Below are positions 42,329 to 52,370 of a stretch of DNA of 55,561 nt, piece after piece (positions within the stretch are counted from its first letter, which is position 1; the number at the start of each line of letters is the position of its first letter). The stretch covers positions 1 to 55,561 of the forward strand of contig CANBDX010000005.1 of assembly GCA_947367315.1 (NCBI GenBank), given 5' to 3'. The DNA is from an uncultured Bacteroidales bacterium. GTDB taxonomy: Bacteria; Bacteroidota; Bacteroidia; Bacteroidales; UBA932. The position numbers and the translations under genes were made by a program. The notes below the pieces were generated by a model that saw only the letters and a program-made list of their open reading frames with translations, did not search any database and had not been told where the DNA came from.

Positions 42329-44761
42329 TTACTTATTATATCTAATAGAAATGTAGTCGATTGAACTTGAGTGCTTTCCGCTTTCATAGTGTGCATCGTC
42401 GTCAAGGACGGTGTCAGTGTAGTCGGCACCGCTTGAGCAGGCAACACTTGTCGGCATGAAGCGGATATATACATTATCCTTTCCAAGAAGTTCATCAGGA
42501 AGTCTGACATCCATGGCCTTGTAGCCCACACATGAAGAGTAGAGAGTTCCTGTCCACTGCGAGATGTCAGGAACAGTATATTCTGTGATAAGATGCCATT
42601 TGTCATCGTCAGATGCAGCCATCGAATCCACTTCAGACCACTCTATCTTCCAGAAACGTGGAGAATAGAACAACTGCGATGTATTAAGTGCAGTGAATTG
42701 GAGAGAGAGGCTCTTCGATACATTCTTAGTGGAGAAATTGAGCATCCACGCATAGCCGCGTCCTGCCTCGAAATCCCACCAATATACGTTTCTGAACGAG
42801 CAATAGCAGTCTGCAGGACACTGGCCCTTTCCGCCCTGGCTTCCACCGTTGGCCGCTCTGATTCCATTTTCCTCATCAGTCACGATCGGAGCCATCCACT
42901 CGTTCTTGCCATTGTGCTCGCCGACCCAGTCAGACATCTCAATGTTATACCGGTCTTTCTCAGAGTCCAGGACGATACCGAAGCCGTTCACATTTCCTGT
43001 TGCAGGCTCGAAGAACTCGTTTCCGCTGATGCCGACCTTTCCCAGATATGAGAAACTTACCTCTGGCATAAGGTGCTGGTTGTAATGATTTTCGGCCGTG
43101 TAGTCAAGAGATGCAGAGCCGGTGTATTTCTGCTGATAAGTATGTGTGAACCAGCCGTTTTCGCCATACGAAGGTCTCATGACGCCATTTTCTGTGTCAG
43201 GATTCCAGTAGCGGTACTCAAGAAGAAGTTCAGAGAAACTGTCCTTGTAGTCCATAGCCATACCGTCTGTTATATCAGACTTCTGCTGGTGACGGATCTG
43301 GTATGTACCGATGTTTCCAAGTTCAGGGAAAATCTCCATATCAAGAAGGTCCTTGCCGTTCTCCCACTCGAAACGTGAGAATCTCTCGTGTACAATCACT
43401 CCTGAAAGTTTACCTGAACCCTGTGGAAGACGTTCTCCGTCATATCTGTAAGTACACATTGTGTTGGTGTACATATAGAAACTGTCGCCATTGACATCAC
43501 GCACAAGAAGCGGATATTTCGAGATACGGTCGGACTTGCCGCCGATTGCATATCCCTCATTGATAGGAGTGAGCGAACCCTTTCTGACAGGGAACTCCAC
43601 ATCCATGAGAGTCTTGTAGGTGTAGATATCCTCAGGGGTCAGATCCTTGAAATACTTATCTTCCTTTACAATCTCCGACTCAGTAGCAGGAACCTGTGAA
43701 GCCTTCATTCTCTTTACGAATCCTGATATCACATATCTCTCAGGGGAAGAATACTTAGTGATCTTCGTTCCCTTGAGCAGCACCTGCACCTTGTCAAACT
43801 GATTGAATACATTATCCTCGGCAGAAGCGGCCATAATCGCAAAACCATATTTTCCATCAAGAGACTGGAGATAGATGGTGCGTTGGGTGCCTGTGTAGTC
43901 GATGGAGGTGTTGTTGGTCTGCTCATTTTCTCCGGCATTGCCATAGAGAGGGTTGCTGACTACCACTCCTTCGAGGATGATGTCATCTTCCACCTCATAT
44001 TCCACAACAGCATCCGTACCGACGACCATATCCCTTACCTCCTTGAAGGACTTGATGACTCCAAGCATCTCGTTGGAGTTCTTCTGAAGGACATTGAGTT
44101 CCAAAGCGACCTTGTCACCCCATCCGTCAACAAATGACAGGAGTACAGATGCCGTACGCACAGCCTCTGCGTGGTCATTTTTAATAGAGGTGAGATTAAG
44201 GGATGTATTCTCCATGCTTGTTTCAAGCCAGCCTGTGGAAACCACCCCGTCAGTATCGTTTAGGTCATAATCCACCTTTATATCAAACCTGTCAGCAGGA
44301 ATATTCGTGTTGATCGCGATTGCTGACTGACCTCCTGCTCCATTCAGGACGATCGAGGTGTTATCAACAGAAAGATTTGCTTCGATGGAGCCTTTCTGCT
44401 TTACATAGACAGTGTCTCTTCTTGAATCCACATTACTGCACAGAACGAAGGTCACCATACGCTTGAAATCCGGGTTCTGGGTCGCAGTAAGTTTCAGGAC
44501 TCCGTCTCCGTTGCCTTCAAGAGCACTCATGGTAAGCCATGAAGCCTCGGAAAGCATCTCTATATGATAATCTCCATTGGAGTATATGGACAGTTCATAC
44601 GGACCACCTGCCGCCTCTATCAGGCAGACATTATCCTCCAAGGCAGTACCAAGTTCCACAAGCCTGATGTCTGCTGTCTCGTCCAGCGAGCATGAGAGGA
44701 CTGTGGCTGTAACCGCAAGGGCTGCCGCCAACCTTTTGAATAATATATTGAACATATTCAT
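42329..44761 (-). CDS. BACON and DUF5689-like surface lipoprotein
   Basis: 810 residues. Lipobox AVTATVLSC (Cys about 25). Two BACON-like modules follow: VCLIEAAGGPYELSIYSNGD with SWLTMSALEGNGDGVLKLTA (about 45-125), and SIVLNGAGGQSAIAINTNIP (about 135-225). A DUF5689-like region spans about 240-480 (EYEVEDDIILEGVVVSNPLY, RTIYLQSLDGKYGFAIMAAS), and the C-terminal 300 residues form an unassigned beta-rich domain with several Trp/Tyr (VYWWDFEAGRGYAWML). DUF5689 proteins are often found near secreted nucleases or phosphatases, as here. It is likely a surface binding protein; I cannot name the ligand. Confidence 0.75.
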   Translation of the reverse strand: MNMFNILFKRLAAALAVTATVLSCSLDETADIRLVELGTALEDNVCLIEAAGGPYELSIYSNGDYHIEMLSEASWLTMSALEGNGDGVLKLTATQNPDFKRMVTFVLCSNVDSRRDTVYVKQKGSIEANLSVDNTSIVLNGAGGQSAIAINTNIPADRFDIKVDYDLNDTDGVVSTGWLETSMENTSLNLTSIKNDHAEAVRTASVLLSFVDGWGDKVALELNVLQKNSNEMLGVIKSFKEVRDMVVGTDAVVEYEVEDDIILEGVVVSNPLYGNAGENEQTNNTSIDYTGTQRTIYLQSLDGKYGFAIMAASAEDNVFNQFDKVQVLLKGTKITKYSSPERYVISGFVKRMKASQVPATESEIVKEDKYFKDLTPEDIYTYKTLMDVEFPVRKGSLTPINEGYAIGGKSDRISKYPLLVRDVNGDSFYMYTNTMCTYRYDGERLPQGSGKLSGVIVHERFSRFEWENGKDLLDMEIFPELGNIGTYQIRHQQKSDITDGMAMDYKDSFSELLLEYRYWNPDTENGVMRPSYGENGWFTHTYQQKYTGSASLDYTAENHYNQHLMPEVSFSYLGKVGISGNEFFEPATGNVNGFGIVLDSEKDRYNIEMSDWVGEHNGKNEWMAPIVTDEENGIRAANGGSQGGKGQCPADCYCSFRNVYWWDFEAGRGYAWMLNFSTKNVSKSLSLQFTALNTSQLFYSPRFWKIEWSEVDSMAASDDDKWHLITEYTVPDISQWTGTLYSSCVGYKAMDVRLPDELLGKDNVYIRFMPTSVACSSGADYTDTVLDDDAHYESGKHSSSIDYISIRYNK

Positions 44762-44769
44762 ATAATAAA

Positions 44770-45738
44770 TTAGATTTTCTGATAAACCTTAACAGACACC
44801 TTGACCGGATCGCCGCCGAGCAGAGATACAGTCAGTTCCATTGTGCATGAACGGAGTTTGTTTGTCGTATTCTTCTCAAGATTGAACACAAGGCCTTCAT
44901 GAGAGAGCCTGATATCCTTGATCCACTCACCGTTAGGAGCAGAAACGGTCAATGCGCTCATATATGGCCACACATTGTTTTTGGTCAGTGCAACAACCTG
45001 CTCTCCGCCCTCGGCCTCGAAATATTCAGTAGTCTTAGCCAACTGTATCTCCGGCTCTGCATTACCCTGTGCGACAGTGATATACTTGTTGAAAGTCAGA
45101 CCTCCGAGGTTGTTGATTGTAACCTTCACCTTGGCTGTTCTTTCCGCTCCGGTCGCATTTGCAGCAGTGCCGAAAGAGAAACGGTCGTAAAGCGCTTCAA
45201 ACGACGTGATCCAATGGGCTGGGTCACTGTCATTTCCGTCTATGAGCACTTCCTCTTCAGTGCCGTCCGCCTTAGGATAGATGGCTGTCGCATAAATGGC
45301 GTCAGCGCAATAATACACATTGCCCGAAGCAAAGACAGTAGCCTTTCCCGCATATTTCAGCAGAGGCACCTGGGACACCTCCGGATTGTAGATAGGCTGG
45401 CTGATCGCTCCTGTCTGGTTCATCCACACAGTGTCGCGCAGATTATCCTTCTGTAGGACTATGCCCACCTTACGGTTGATGCCGTAGTTTGCGCTGTATG
45501 TGAACACAAGGTCGCTGTTGCCGCTACCGGAAACCTTGTTGAGGCTGGCCCAGGATATCGGTTCTGTAAATGTCGCTGTCCAGTCGCCATCCGCATAGAC
45601 GAGCACATGGGTGGAACCTGCGTCCTTGGTCAGCGATATGTTTCTTTGAGCCACCGACAGAGGAAGGTCCATTTCAAATGGCTTGTCGCATGATGCGAGA
45701 AGCGCAAATAATGAAAATATCAATAGTATCTTTTTCAT
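44770..45738 (-). CDS. BACON-domain surface lipoprotein
   Basis: 322 residues. Lipobox LFALLASC (Cys17). A BACON-like module about 30-115 (NISLTKDAGSTHVLVYADGD, ISWASLNKVSGSGN), a central domain, and a second BACON-like module at the C-terminus (TEYFEAEGGEQVVALTKNNV to the end). The gene lies directly after susD, the place of SusE/SusF-type surface glycan-binding proteins. A binding role is inferred. Gap to susD is 11 bases. Confidence 0.8.
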   Translation of the reverse strand: MKKILLIFSLFALLASCDKPFEMDLPLSVAQRNISLTKDAGSTHVLVYADGDWTATFTEPISWASLNKVSGSGNSDLVFTYSANYGINRKVGIVLQKDNLRDTVWMNQTGAISQPIYNPEVSQVPLLKYAGKATVFASGNVYYCADAIYATAIYPKADGTEEEVLIDGNDSDPAHWITSFEALYDRFSFGTAANATGAERTAKVKVTINNLGGLTFNKYITVAQGNAEPEIQLAKTTEYFEAEGGEQVVALTKNNVWPYMSALTVSAPNGEWIKDIRLSHEGLVFNLEKNTTNKLRSCTMELTVSLLGGDPVKVSVKVYQKI

Positions 45739-45749
45739 ACGGATTCTGT

Positions 45750-47282
45750 TTACATGCCGTACTGGGCATATTCCTTATTGTCAAGATTGTACTTGGAGTA
45801 AACCACCTGGGTATCCGGTATAGGATAGTATCTGTGGCATGGCTTGATGTTGTCAAGGATAGTCTGGTAGTCATTAAGGTCATTTACCGAATCATACCAG
45901 ATGTCCCATCTTACGAGGTCATACTTGCGCTGGAACTCTCCGAAAAGTTCACGTGCCCTTTCGTCGCGGATTTCCTTGGCAAGACGCACGTATGTACGAA
46001 ACTCATAATCAGGAAGTCCTGCACGGTTTCTGGTCATGTTGAGATACCTTATTGACTCCGTCTCCTGTTTGAGTTCGCAGAGAGCCTCGGCTTTGAGCAG
46101 AAGAGCATCGGCATAGCGGAAGACCTTGTAATTGTTGTCGTCGTTTCCGTCCTTCATGTTAGGGCACCAGAACTTTGGACCGGGATAAGGACGTGAGACA
46201 AGTTTCGAGAAAGCCTTCCCGTTATACTCCCATGCGTATGTATATGACTTTCTGAGGTCAAGTCCCCTTCTTGGCATAAGGTTCTGACAGAAATCCACAA
46301 CAGGATATGCGGACTGCCATGTCTTTGCCTGGTCGCCGAGTTCAGGAATCTGCACTCCGTCATAGATGTCGTCCTTCGACCTCGGCGGGGTCATGATGCA
46401 GGCAAGGTTCGACACGTATGTCAGACCGCCTTCAGTATATGAATGCTGCACCTCAAAGATGCTCTCCGGAGTATTCTTGTATCTGAAAAGAATATCATCA
46501 AGACTATACTGATCAAGGTTGCCATAGATTTTTTCAAGATGGCTCACAGCATCCACAACCTCTTCCCAATCCTTGTTCCATGCGGCAAACTTGGCTATGA
46601 GCATCCATGCCATGGCTGCTCCGAAACGCTGCTGCCTGTTCACATCACCCTTGTCGTTGGTGAAAGGGTTGGTCTTGAGTTGAGGCACAAGTCCCGCCAC
46701 GGATTTAAGGTCATTGATAAGAGCAGTACGGGTTGCATCTGCATCCATACGTCCCAACTGTGCCACCTCAAGCAGTTTGGCAGTATTCTCCACATCGTCC
46801 ATATAGAAAGGGACATCACCGAAGAAGCAGGTCAGATGCCAGTAGTACAGGGCTCTGAGGCACTTCGCTTCACAGAGGAGTTGATTCTTTTCAGCCTCGG
46901 AAAGATTGGTGCATTTCTCGATGCCGGCGATGGCGAAATTGCTTCGCTGCACTCCGAGATAGCACTGTTTCCACATGGTCTCGCCGAAACGGGGCTTCAC
47001 AGGGCTTATGTCCAACTGTGCGTCAAGTGTTCCTGACGGACAGTACATGATATCTGTAACACACTCTACAGCAAGAAAATACTGATAAGTGTAGATAGAC
47101 TTTATCGGAATGTAGCATCCGTTCACCACTGACTGACACTCCGTATAGTTGCGGAAGAAGTTGTCAGGGGTGGAGATTGATGAGGTATCCTCCTCCAGTG
47201 AGCAAGATGTCCCGATCATAGCCAGGACGGCCACAGCCGCCATAGTATAAAATTTCTTTATTAGTTTCATATTGCTCATCAT
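45750..47282 (-). CDS. SusD/RagB-family surface lipoprotein
   Basis: 510 residues (ATG at 47282; further ATGs 1 and 4 codons in). Lipobox VLAMIGTSC, then SLEEDTSSISTPDNFFRNYT, the SusD opening. TPR-like core (LLCEAKCLRALYYWHLTCFF, CFFGDVPFYMDDVENTAKLL), and the closing KVFRYADALLLKAEALCELK with DERARELFGEFQRKYDLVRW. It pairs with the SusC encoded immediately before: the SusC stop TAA is directly followed by this ATG, so translation is probably coupled. Confidence 0.95.
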   Translation of the reverse strand: MMSNMKLIKKFYTMAAVAVLAMIGTSCSLEEDTSSISTPDNFFRNYTECQSVVNGCYIPIKSIYTYQYFLAVECVTDIMYCPSGTLDAQLDISPVKPRFGETMWKQCYLGVQRSNFAIAGIEKCTNLSEAEKNQLLCEAKCLRALYYWHLTCFFGDVPFYMDDVENTAKLLEVAQLGRMDADATRTALINDLKSVAGLVPQLKTNPFTNDKGDVNRQQRFGAAMAWMLIAKFAAWNKDWEEVVDAVSHLEKIYGNLDQYSLDDILFRYKNTPESIFEVQHSYTEGGLTYVSNLACIMTPPRSKDDIYDGVQIPELGDQAKTWQSAYPVVDFCQNLMPRRGLDLRKSYTYAWEYNGKAFSKLVSRPYPGPKFWCPNMKDGNDDNNYKVFRYADALLLKAEALCELKQETESIRYLNMTRNRAGLPDYEFRTYVRLAKEIRDERARELFGEFQRKYDLVRWDIWYDSVNDLNDYQTILDNIKPCHRYYPIPDTQVVYSKYNLDNKEYAQYGM

Positions 47283-50200
47283 TTAATATCTTACCTGAAT
47301 ACTGAATGTAAATGTACGAGGCTTAGGATATGCACCTAAATCGACACGACGAAGGGCCGCATTGTCGCTCTCTGTCGACACATCCGGATCAAATCCGTTG
47401 TAGTTCTTCCACAGATAGAGATTCTCGCCTGAAAAAGTGAAGGTGATGTCCCTGATGCCGTTCTTCCAATATTTCGAGATATCGAGTGTATAGCCGAGGC
47501 TGATGTTCTTGAGTCTTATATATGAAGCATCATGGATCATGAAGTCGCTCGGAAGGGCCACATCTGTATAGCCGGCACGTGGGATATTCGACTCAGGGTT
47601 TCTTTCAGGATGCCATGAGTCGAGCATATAGCGGTACTGGTTGGTGTACATACCGCCGGCCTGATAGAATTCACCGTAGTTGTAGATCTTGCCGCCGAGC
47701 GAGTATGCGAAATAAACCCCCAGTTTGAAGTTCCTGTAATAGAAGGTGTTCTGGAGACCTCCGTAGATTATAGGGTCGGCAGAGCCCTGATAGACAAGAT
47801 CCTTCTGGTTGAGCACGCCGTCATGGTTGATGTCATAGTAACGAGGCGTACCGTCCTCCCATTTGGTGTTCTCACTTGCATAGGCCTTTGTCTGCCTATT
47901 CCTCTCGCGGTCTTCGTCCGATTTCCAGAGTCCGCCGTACTTGAAGCCCCAGAGAGAGTTGAGCGGATAGCCCTCCACATAACCATACATCATGTACTTG
48001 TTGTTACCCGGACAGTTAAGTTGAGGCACAAAGTCCTCAGATCCGATGTCGATGACCTTCTGGGTATTGTGAGAGATGGTGAACGATGTCGTCCACTGGA
48101 AATTCTTCTTCTCAATATTACGTGACTCGAGCGAAAGTTCAAGACCCTTGTTGGATATCTCACCGAGGTTGGTCAGACGTGAATTGTATCCGGTCTGGTC
48201 GGCAACCTGCACTTCAAGGAGAAGGTCGGTGGTACGTGAAAGATAAGCCTCTGCTGTCATGGTCAGTCTGCCTTTGAGGAGTGTCCAGTCCAGAGCGAGG
48301 TTATATGAGGCTGTCTTCTCCCATGTCAGACCAGGCTCCGCAAGACGGCTTCTGTAGAAGGCCACCGGCTGTGATCCGTCGAAGAGATAGCCGCCTGTGG
48401 TGCTGCTGAGCATTGCGAGGGACTTGTATGCGCTGATGGCGTCGTTACCGGTGAGACCTGCACTGAAACGCAGTGAAAGGTCATCGATCCATGCGACATT
48501 GCTCATGAACGCCTCGTTCGAAATGTTCCATCTGAGAGCCGCTGACGGGAAGAACGCCCACTTGTTGTTGGCCGCGAAGTTGGAAGCGCCGTCGTAACGT
48601 CCTGTCGCAGTGATGTAATAGCGTGATTTCCAGTTATAATCGACACGGGCAAATGCAGACATCTTCTTGGTGCTGCTGCATGAAGTGCCGGCAGAATAGG
48701 TCTCCTTGTCAAGCACTGCGTTCATGTTGTTCCACATGACCTCGTCGTCCATATATCCCTTTCCTTCAAGGGTGAAGTTCTCTGCACCGAAACGGTAGGC
48801 CGAGAAACCAATCAGAGGCTGGAAAGTGTGACCATCCTTCTCGAGTTTATAGCGGACGGTGGTCTCACTTGAAAGCGAGTTCTCGGTGTAGTTGGCCCTA
48901 TATGCCTGTCCGCCCTCGTTTGCAGTCTTTGCAGGGAGTGATCCAGGATAGTAACGATAGGTCTGGCGGTCATACAGATAATATGAAAGCACGCTGGCAA
49001 TCACGAGATTCTCCACCGGGGTTATGTCAACGCTGACTGCATGGTTGGTGGAGTTGCGCTTCTGGATATTGGTATTGAGGTCGATCATCGCACGAGGGGT
49101 GTTGACCTTCTGACCGAGATTGTAGAGCGGGTTCTCAGAGTCTGTCACCTTAAGGAGTGGGGAAAGGTACTGTGCTCCGTTCCACCAACTTGTACCTCCG
49201 ATGGTTGCCTTATTCACATCCTGGTTACGATAGGTATATGAACCGTTATATGAGGCCTTCAACCATTTGAAGAACTGTCTTTCGCCCTTGAATCGACCGG
49301 TGAAACGACTCTGGCCGCTGCCGTCGATGATACCCTCTGTATCGTTGTAAGCCACTGAGAAATAATAGGATCCCTTTTCGCTACCGCCGTTGATGGAGAG
49401 AGCATAATTCTGGGAGAAGGCATTTCTTGTGATGTTTCCGATCCAGTCTGTTCCCTCGCCATAACTGTATGGGTCGGCATATACGGATCCTGAAAGCGGA
49501 GTGTTGGCATTCACGTTCGAGTGAGATGCGTCCTTACCGAAATATGCAAAGTCGTTACGATACTGCACGAACTCTGTCGCATTCATGATGTCAAGCGACT
49601 TGGGAAGTTGCGAGAGTCCGAAGTCCGCCTTGAACGAGATGCTGACCTTGTCCGACTTGGTTCCCTTCTTCGTGGTGATGATGATGACACCGTTGGCACC
49701 GCGCGAACCGTAGATCGCAGTTGAAGAAGCGTCCTTCAGGACAGAGATGCTGGCGATATCGTCCGAGTTGATGTCGTTGAGGTCGTGAATAGCGTCCATG
49801 ATGCCGTCAACGATGAACAGAGGCTCGTTGGAAGCGGAGATTGAACGTGTACCACGGATACGGATAGATGTAGTCGCACCCGGAGCACCGTCAGTGGACA
49901 TAAAGTCCGCACCTGCGATGCGTCCCTGCAAGGCATTGTCAATGGAAAGTGTAGGAGCGTCCTTGATGTCTCCCATCTTTACATTTGCAACCGAACCGGT
50001 GAGGTCTGATTTCTTTGCGGCACCATAAGCGATGACCACAACTTCGTCAAGGACGTTCTTATCCTCCGACAACTTGAAATCAATCACCTTTCTTGATCCC
50101 ACAGTCTCCTCTATCGGACTGAATCCCAGATACTCTGCAACAAGGACATCCGTAGATTTCGCCGAAATGGAGTAGGCTCCGTCAAGGTCAGTAATAGAAC

Positions 50201-50366
50201 CTGTCATTGTGCCTTTGATCATGACGGAGGCACCGATGAGCGGTTCTCCGAATGAGTCATAGACATGTCCGCTGACCTGAGTCTGAGCAAAGGCAGATGT
50301 GCCTGACATGGTCAGGAGTACGGCCAGCAGCAGTCTGATTGGTTTGTTTAGTCCCATTATAGTCAT
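47283..50366 (-). CDS. SusC/RagA-family TonB-dependent receptor
   Basis: 1027 residues. Signal peptide (LLLAVLLTMSGTSAFAQ), a CarboxypepD_reg-like domain about 30-110 (VSGHVYDSFGEPLIGASVMI), TonB-box-like LDEVVVIAYG, the plug domain (about 120-240, GRIAGADFMSTDGAPGATTS, LFIVDGIMDAI, VLKDASSTAIYGSRGANGVI) and the barrel ending in FSIQVRY. No STN domain, so it is not of the ECF-signalling type, and no AraC/hybrid two-component regulator lies nearby. It is the import channel of the EEP-rich cluster, together with the SusD that follows. Confidence 0.95.
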   Translation of the reverse strand: MTIMGLNKPIRLLLAVLLTMSGTSAFAQTQVSGHVYDSFGEPLIGASVMIKGTMTGSITDLDGAYSISAKSTDVLVAEYLGFSPIEETVGSRKVIDFKLSEDKNVLDEVVVIAYGAAKKSDLTGSVANVKMGDIKDAPTLSIDNALQGRIAGADFMSTDGAPGATTSIRIRGTRSISASNEPLFIVDGIMDAIHDLNDINSDDIASISVLKDASSTAIYGSRGANGVIIITTKKGTKSDKVSISFKADFGLSQLPKSLDIMNATEFVQYRNDFAYFGKDASHSNVNANTPLSGSVYADPYSYGEGTDWIGNITRNAFSQNYALSINGGSEKGSYYFSVAYNDTEGIIDGSGQSRFTGRFKGERQFFKWLKASYNGSYTYRNQDVNKATIGGTSWWNGAQYLSPLLKVTDSENPLYNLGQKVNTPRAMIDLNTNIQKRNSTNHAVSVDITPVENLVIASVLSYYLYDRQTYRYYPGSLPAKTANEGGQAYRANYTENSLSSETTVRYKLEKDGHTFQPLIGFSAYRFGAENFTLEGKGYMDDEVMWNNMNAVLDKETYSAGTSCSSTKKMSAFARVDYNWKSRYYITATGRYDGASNFAANNKWAFFPSAALRWNISNEAFMSNVAWIDDLSLRFSAGLTGNDAISAYKSLAMLSSTTGGYLFDGSQPVAFYRSRLAEPGLTWEKTASYNLALDWTLLKGRLTMTAEAYLSRTTDLLLEVQVADQTGYNSRLTNLGEISNKGLELSLESRNIEKKNFQWTTSFTISHNTQKVIDIGSEDFVPQLNCPGNNKYMMYGYVEGYPLNSLWGFKYGGLWKSDEDRERNRQTKAYASENTKWEDGTPRYYDINHDGVLNQKDLVYQGSADPIIYGGLQNTFYYRNFKLGVYFAYSLGGKIYNYGEFYQAGGMYTNQYRYMLDSWHPERNPESNIPRAGYTDVALPSDFMIHDASYIRLKNISLGYTLDISKYWKNGIRDITFTFSGENLYLWKNYNGFDPDVSTESDNAALRRVDLGAYPKPRTFTFSIQVRY

Positions 50367-50369
50367 GTT

Positions 50370-51413
50370 TTATTGTTTCACAAGAATTTTATCCGTGCCA
50401 CTACCCTGGTTAAGAGTATAATAGTCCAGGTCGATGCCGTCCACAAGTTTATAGACGCGGAAATCATCGATGAACAGTCTGGCATTGCCTTGTCCTTCGG
50501 CACCTGATGTGAACCTGAACTGGGTGTTGACGCCCAGAGGGCTCGCCTGGGTGCTGTTGATGAAAAGAACGAAATGTCCCTCGGCAGGCCAGAGTTCCTC
50601 CTGAGTCACGGCGTCTTCATTGATATACGGAGCCTCGAGAACCATCTTCTTGCCTGATGATGCAAGTTCGTCCTTGAACACTCCGCCACCGATGACCTCG
50701 ACACAGAATTTCTTGAGATCACCCTTATAAGCGGCTGCCTTGAAGGTTACCATAAGGAGGGAGTCATAACGATGATTTGCATTGACAGGAGTGATGAGCG
50801 CACCCTTTCTGCCTTCAGCATCTCCGAGTTTGACCATACCGAATTTGCCGTATAATGCACTTGTGTCGGCATTGTTGACTTTCTCGGTAACATAGCCCTT
50901 GCCCTTGAGCACGCTGCTCCATCCGCCGTACTCCGTCTCTCCTTCCGCATCGGTCGGGAGCCATGAGCCATACTTTATGTCAGAGAAATCAGAGAATGTC
51001 CTCTCGACCGCACCCTGATGAACAGGAAAGAAAAGTCCATAATTGATTGCAGGCTTTGAAAATGCAAGTGTTCCACTCCTGCGGGTGTAGGTCACCGCAT
51101 CTGAAAGAGCATCGTATGAGAGCGTTACCTTATAGATGCCGGATGAAACATTTTCACATGAAACAACCTTGGCCCAAGGCTCAAGCAGAGCGTCCTGCCA
51201 GAAAACTTCAAAATCCGACACATTCGTTTTCAGGAAGAGTTCGGAAGTATTCTCCCTGACATCGACACAGAAGGCTTCAAGAGGCTCACCGCTGCAATCA
51301 GATGTAGCATAGACCTCAAAGATATCCTTACGAGGTGCATTTGCATCCTGCTTCGAGCAGGAAACCGCCACCGTAGCCGCAAGGAGAATCAGTGTTGAGA
51401 ATTTTACTTTCAT
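50370..51413 (-). CDS. Lipoprotein with BACON-like and jelly-roll-like regions
   Basis: 347 residues. Lipobox ATVAVSC (Cys about 19). The N-terminal half (about 25-130) resembles BACON-type beta-sandwiches (FCVDVRENTSELFLKTNVSD, YTRRSGTLAFSKPAINYG). The C-terminal half (about 140-340) ends in FIDDFRVYKL, a motif often found at the end of concanavalin/jelly-roll carbohydrate-binding modules. It has no recognisable catalytic residues. It lies 3 bases before the SusC start and 8 bases after the EEP gene, so it is an operon member and probably a substrate-binding surface protein. Low-detail family call. Confidence 0.65.
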   Translation of the reverse strand: MKVKFSTLILLAATVAVSCSKQDANAPRKDIFEVYATSDCSGEPLEAFCVDVRENTSELFLKTNVSDFEVFWQDALLEPWAKVVSCENVSSGIYKVTLSYDALSDAVTYTRRSGTLAFSKPAINYGLFFPVHQGAVERTFSDFSDIKYGSWLPTDAEGETEYGGWSSVLKGKGYVTEKVNNADTSALYGKFGMVKLGDAEGRKGALITPVNANHRYDSLLMVTFKAAAYKGDLKKFCVEVIGGGVFKDELASSGKKMVLEAPYINEDAVTQEELWPAEGHFVLFINSTQASPLGVNTQFRFTSGAEGQGNARLFIDDFRVYKLVDGIDLDYYTLNQGSGTDKILVKQ

Positions 51414-51421
51414 GATATAGG

Positions 51422-52366
51422 TTAAAATTTAAATATTGCTATTATCGGAAGATGGTCGGACGGATACTGCCAGCCTTTCACCTTTTCAGACCTTACCGGT
51501 CTTGTATATTCATCTTCGACTATCTGAGCATCTGCCATCGTCTCATAAAGCGCCGGCGAGCAGTAGATGAAGTCGATGCGTTTCTTCTCGAATGTGGTCG
51601 TATAGAAATTTCTCGGATGGCGCTGCCAGATGGCATCGATGTACGGAGTGTTTTCAAGTATGTATTTGTGGGTCAGGAGTTTGGTTGATTCCTCCGGGAG
51701 ACCATATACCCAATTGTCCTTAGGTGATACTGCATTGAAATCACCCGCCATGAGCCATAGATTATCCTTGGCCTGAGGGTCGGTGAGTATCGTATGTTCA
51801 CATATCCATCTGAGTTCCTCTGCACGGTACATATCACCTTCTCCCCTCCCGGCACTCTCCTTCTGGACCTCCGGAGCGGCTCCCTTGCAGTTGAAATGAC
51901 ACTGCTGCGGCCATGTATGGAGGGAAACAAGGTTGAGAGTCTTGCCTGCAATCTTCACTCTTGCCCAGCCCGCCCCGTGCACTACGACGAAATTTTCGTC
52001 TCCGACTATCCTTGAGACACACTCGATTGGATACTTTGAGGTGATTACCTGAGGGTATCCGTCGCGGTGGCCACCTACATATATATATTTATGTCCATAT
52101 CGGGGAGCAACCTTTTCCCAGATAAAATAACGCCCCTCGCGCGGAAGCCGTGTAGATGTGCCCGTATAGTATATGGTCTCAGCCTCAGCCCAGATGCACA
52201 CATCCGGCTTCTGAGACTTCACCCATCCTACGAAGGCATCATAATTATCCTCCTGACCTGTCCACATGCCGTTCTGGACATTCCAATAGAGGACCTTCAC
52301 ATCCTTTGCCGACGCATCCGGGCAGAGGGCGATTACCGCCGCCAATATGATGAACAGTCTTTTCAT
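51422..52366 (-). CDS. Secreted endonuclease/exonuclease/phosphatase-family hydrolase
   Basis: 314 residues. Signal peptide (LFIILAAVIALCPDASA), no lipobox, then a single EEP domain to the end. The catalytic residues are all visible: N29 (YWNVQNG), E61/E63 (CIWAEAE), H150 (VSLHTWP), D209 and N211 (AGDFNAVSP), D265 (RIDFIYC) and D304/H305 (YPSDHLP). EEP enzymes cleave phosphodiesters or phosphomonoesters (nucleases, sphingomyelinases, inositol-phosphate phosphatases) with a divalent metal. The substrate is not predictable. It is a clear paralogue of the C-terminal half of the preceding gene, 4 bases away. Confidence 0.85.
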   Translation of the reverse strand: MKRLFIILAAVIALCPDASAKDVKVLYWNVQNGMWTGQEDNYDAFVGWVKSQKPDVCIWAEAETIYYTGTSTRLPREGRYFIWEKVAPRYGHKYIYVGGHRDGYPQVITSKYPIECVSRIVGDENFVVVHGAGWARVKIAGKTLNLVSLHTWPQQCHFNCKGAAPEVQKESAGRGEGDMYRAEELRWICEHTILTDPQAKDNLWLMAGDFNAVSPKDNWVYGLPEESTKLLTHKYILENTPYIDAIWQRHPRNFYTTTFEKKRIDFIYCSPALYETMADAQIVEDEYTRPVRSEKVKGWQYPSDHLPIIAIFKF

Positions 52367-52370
52367 TGTC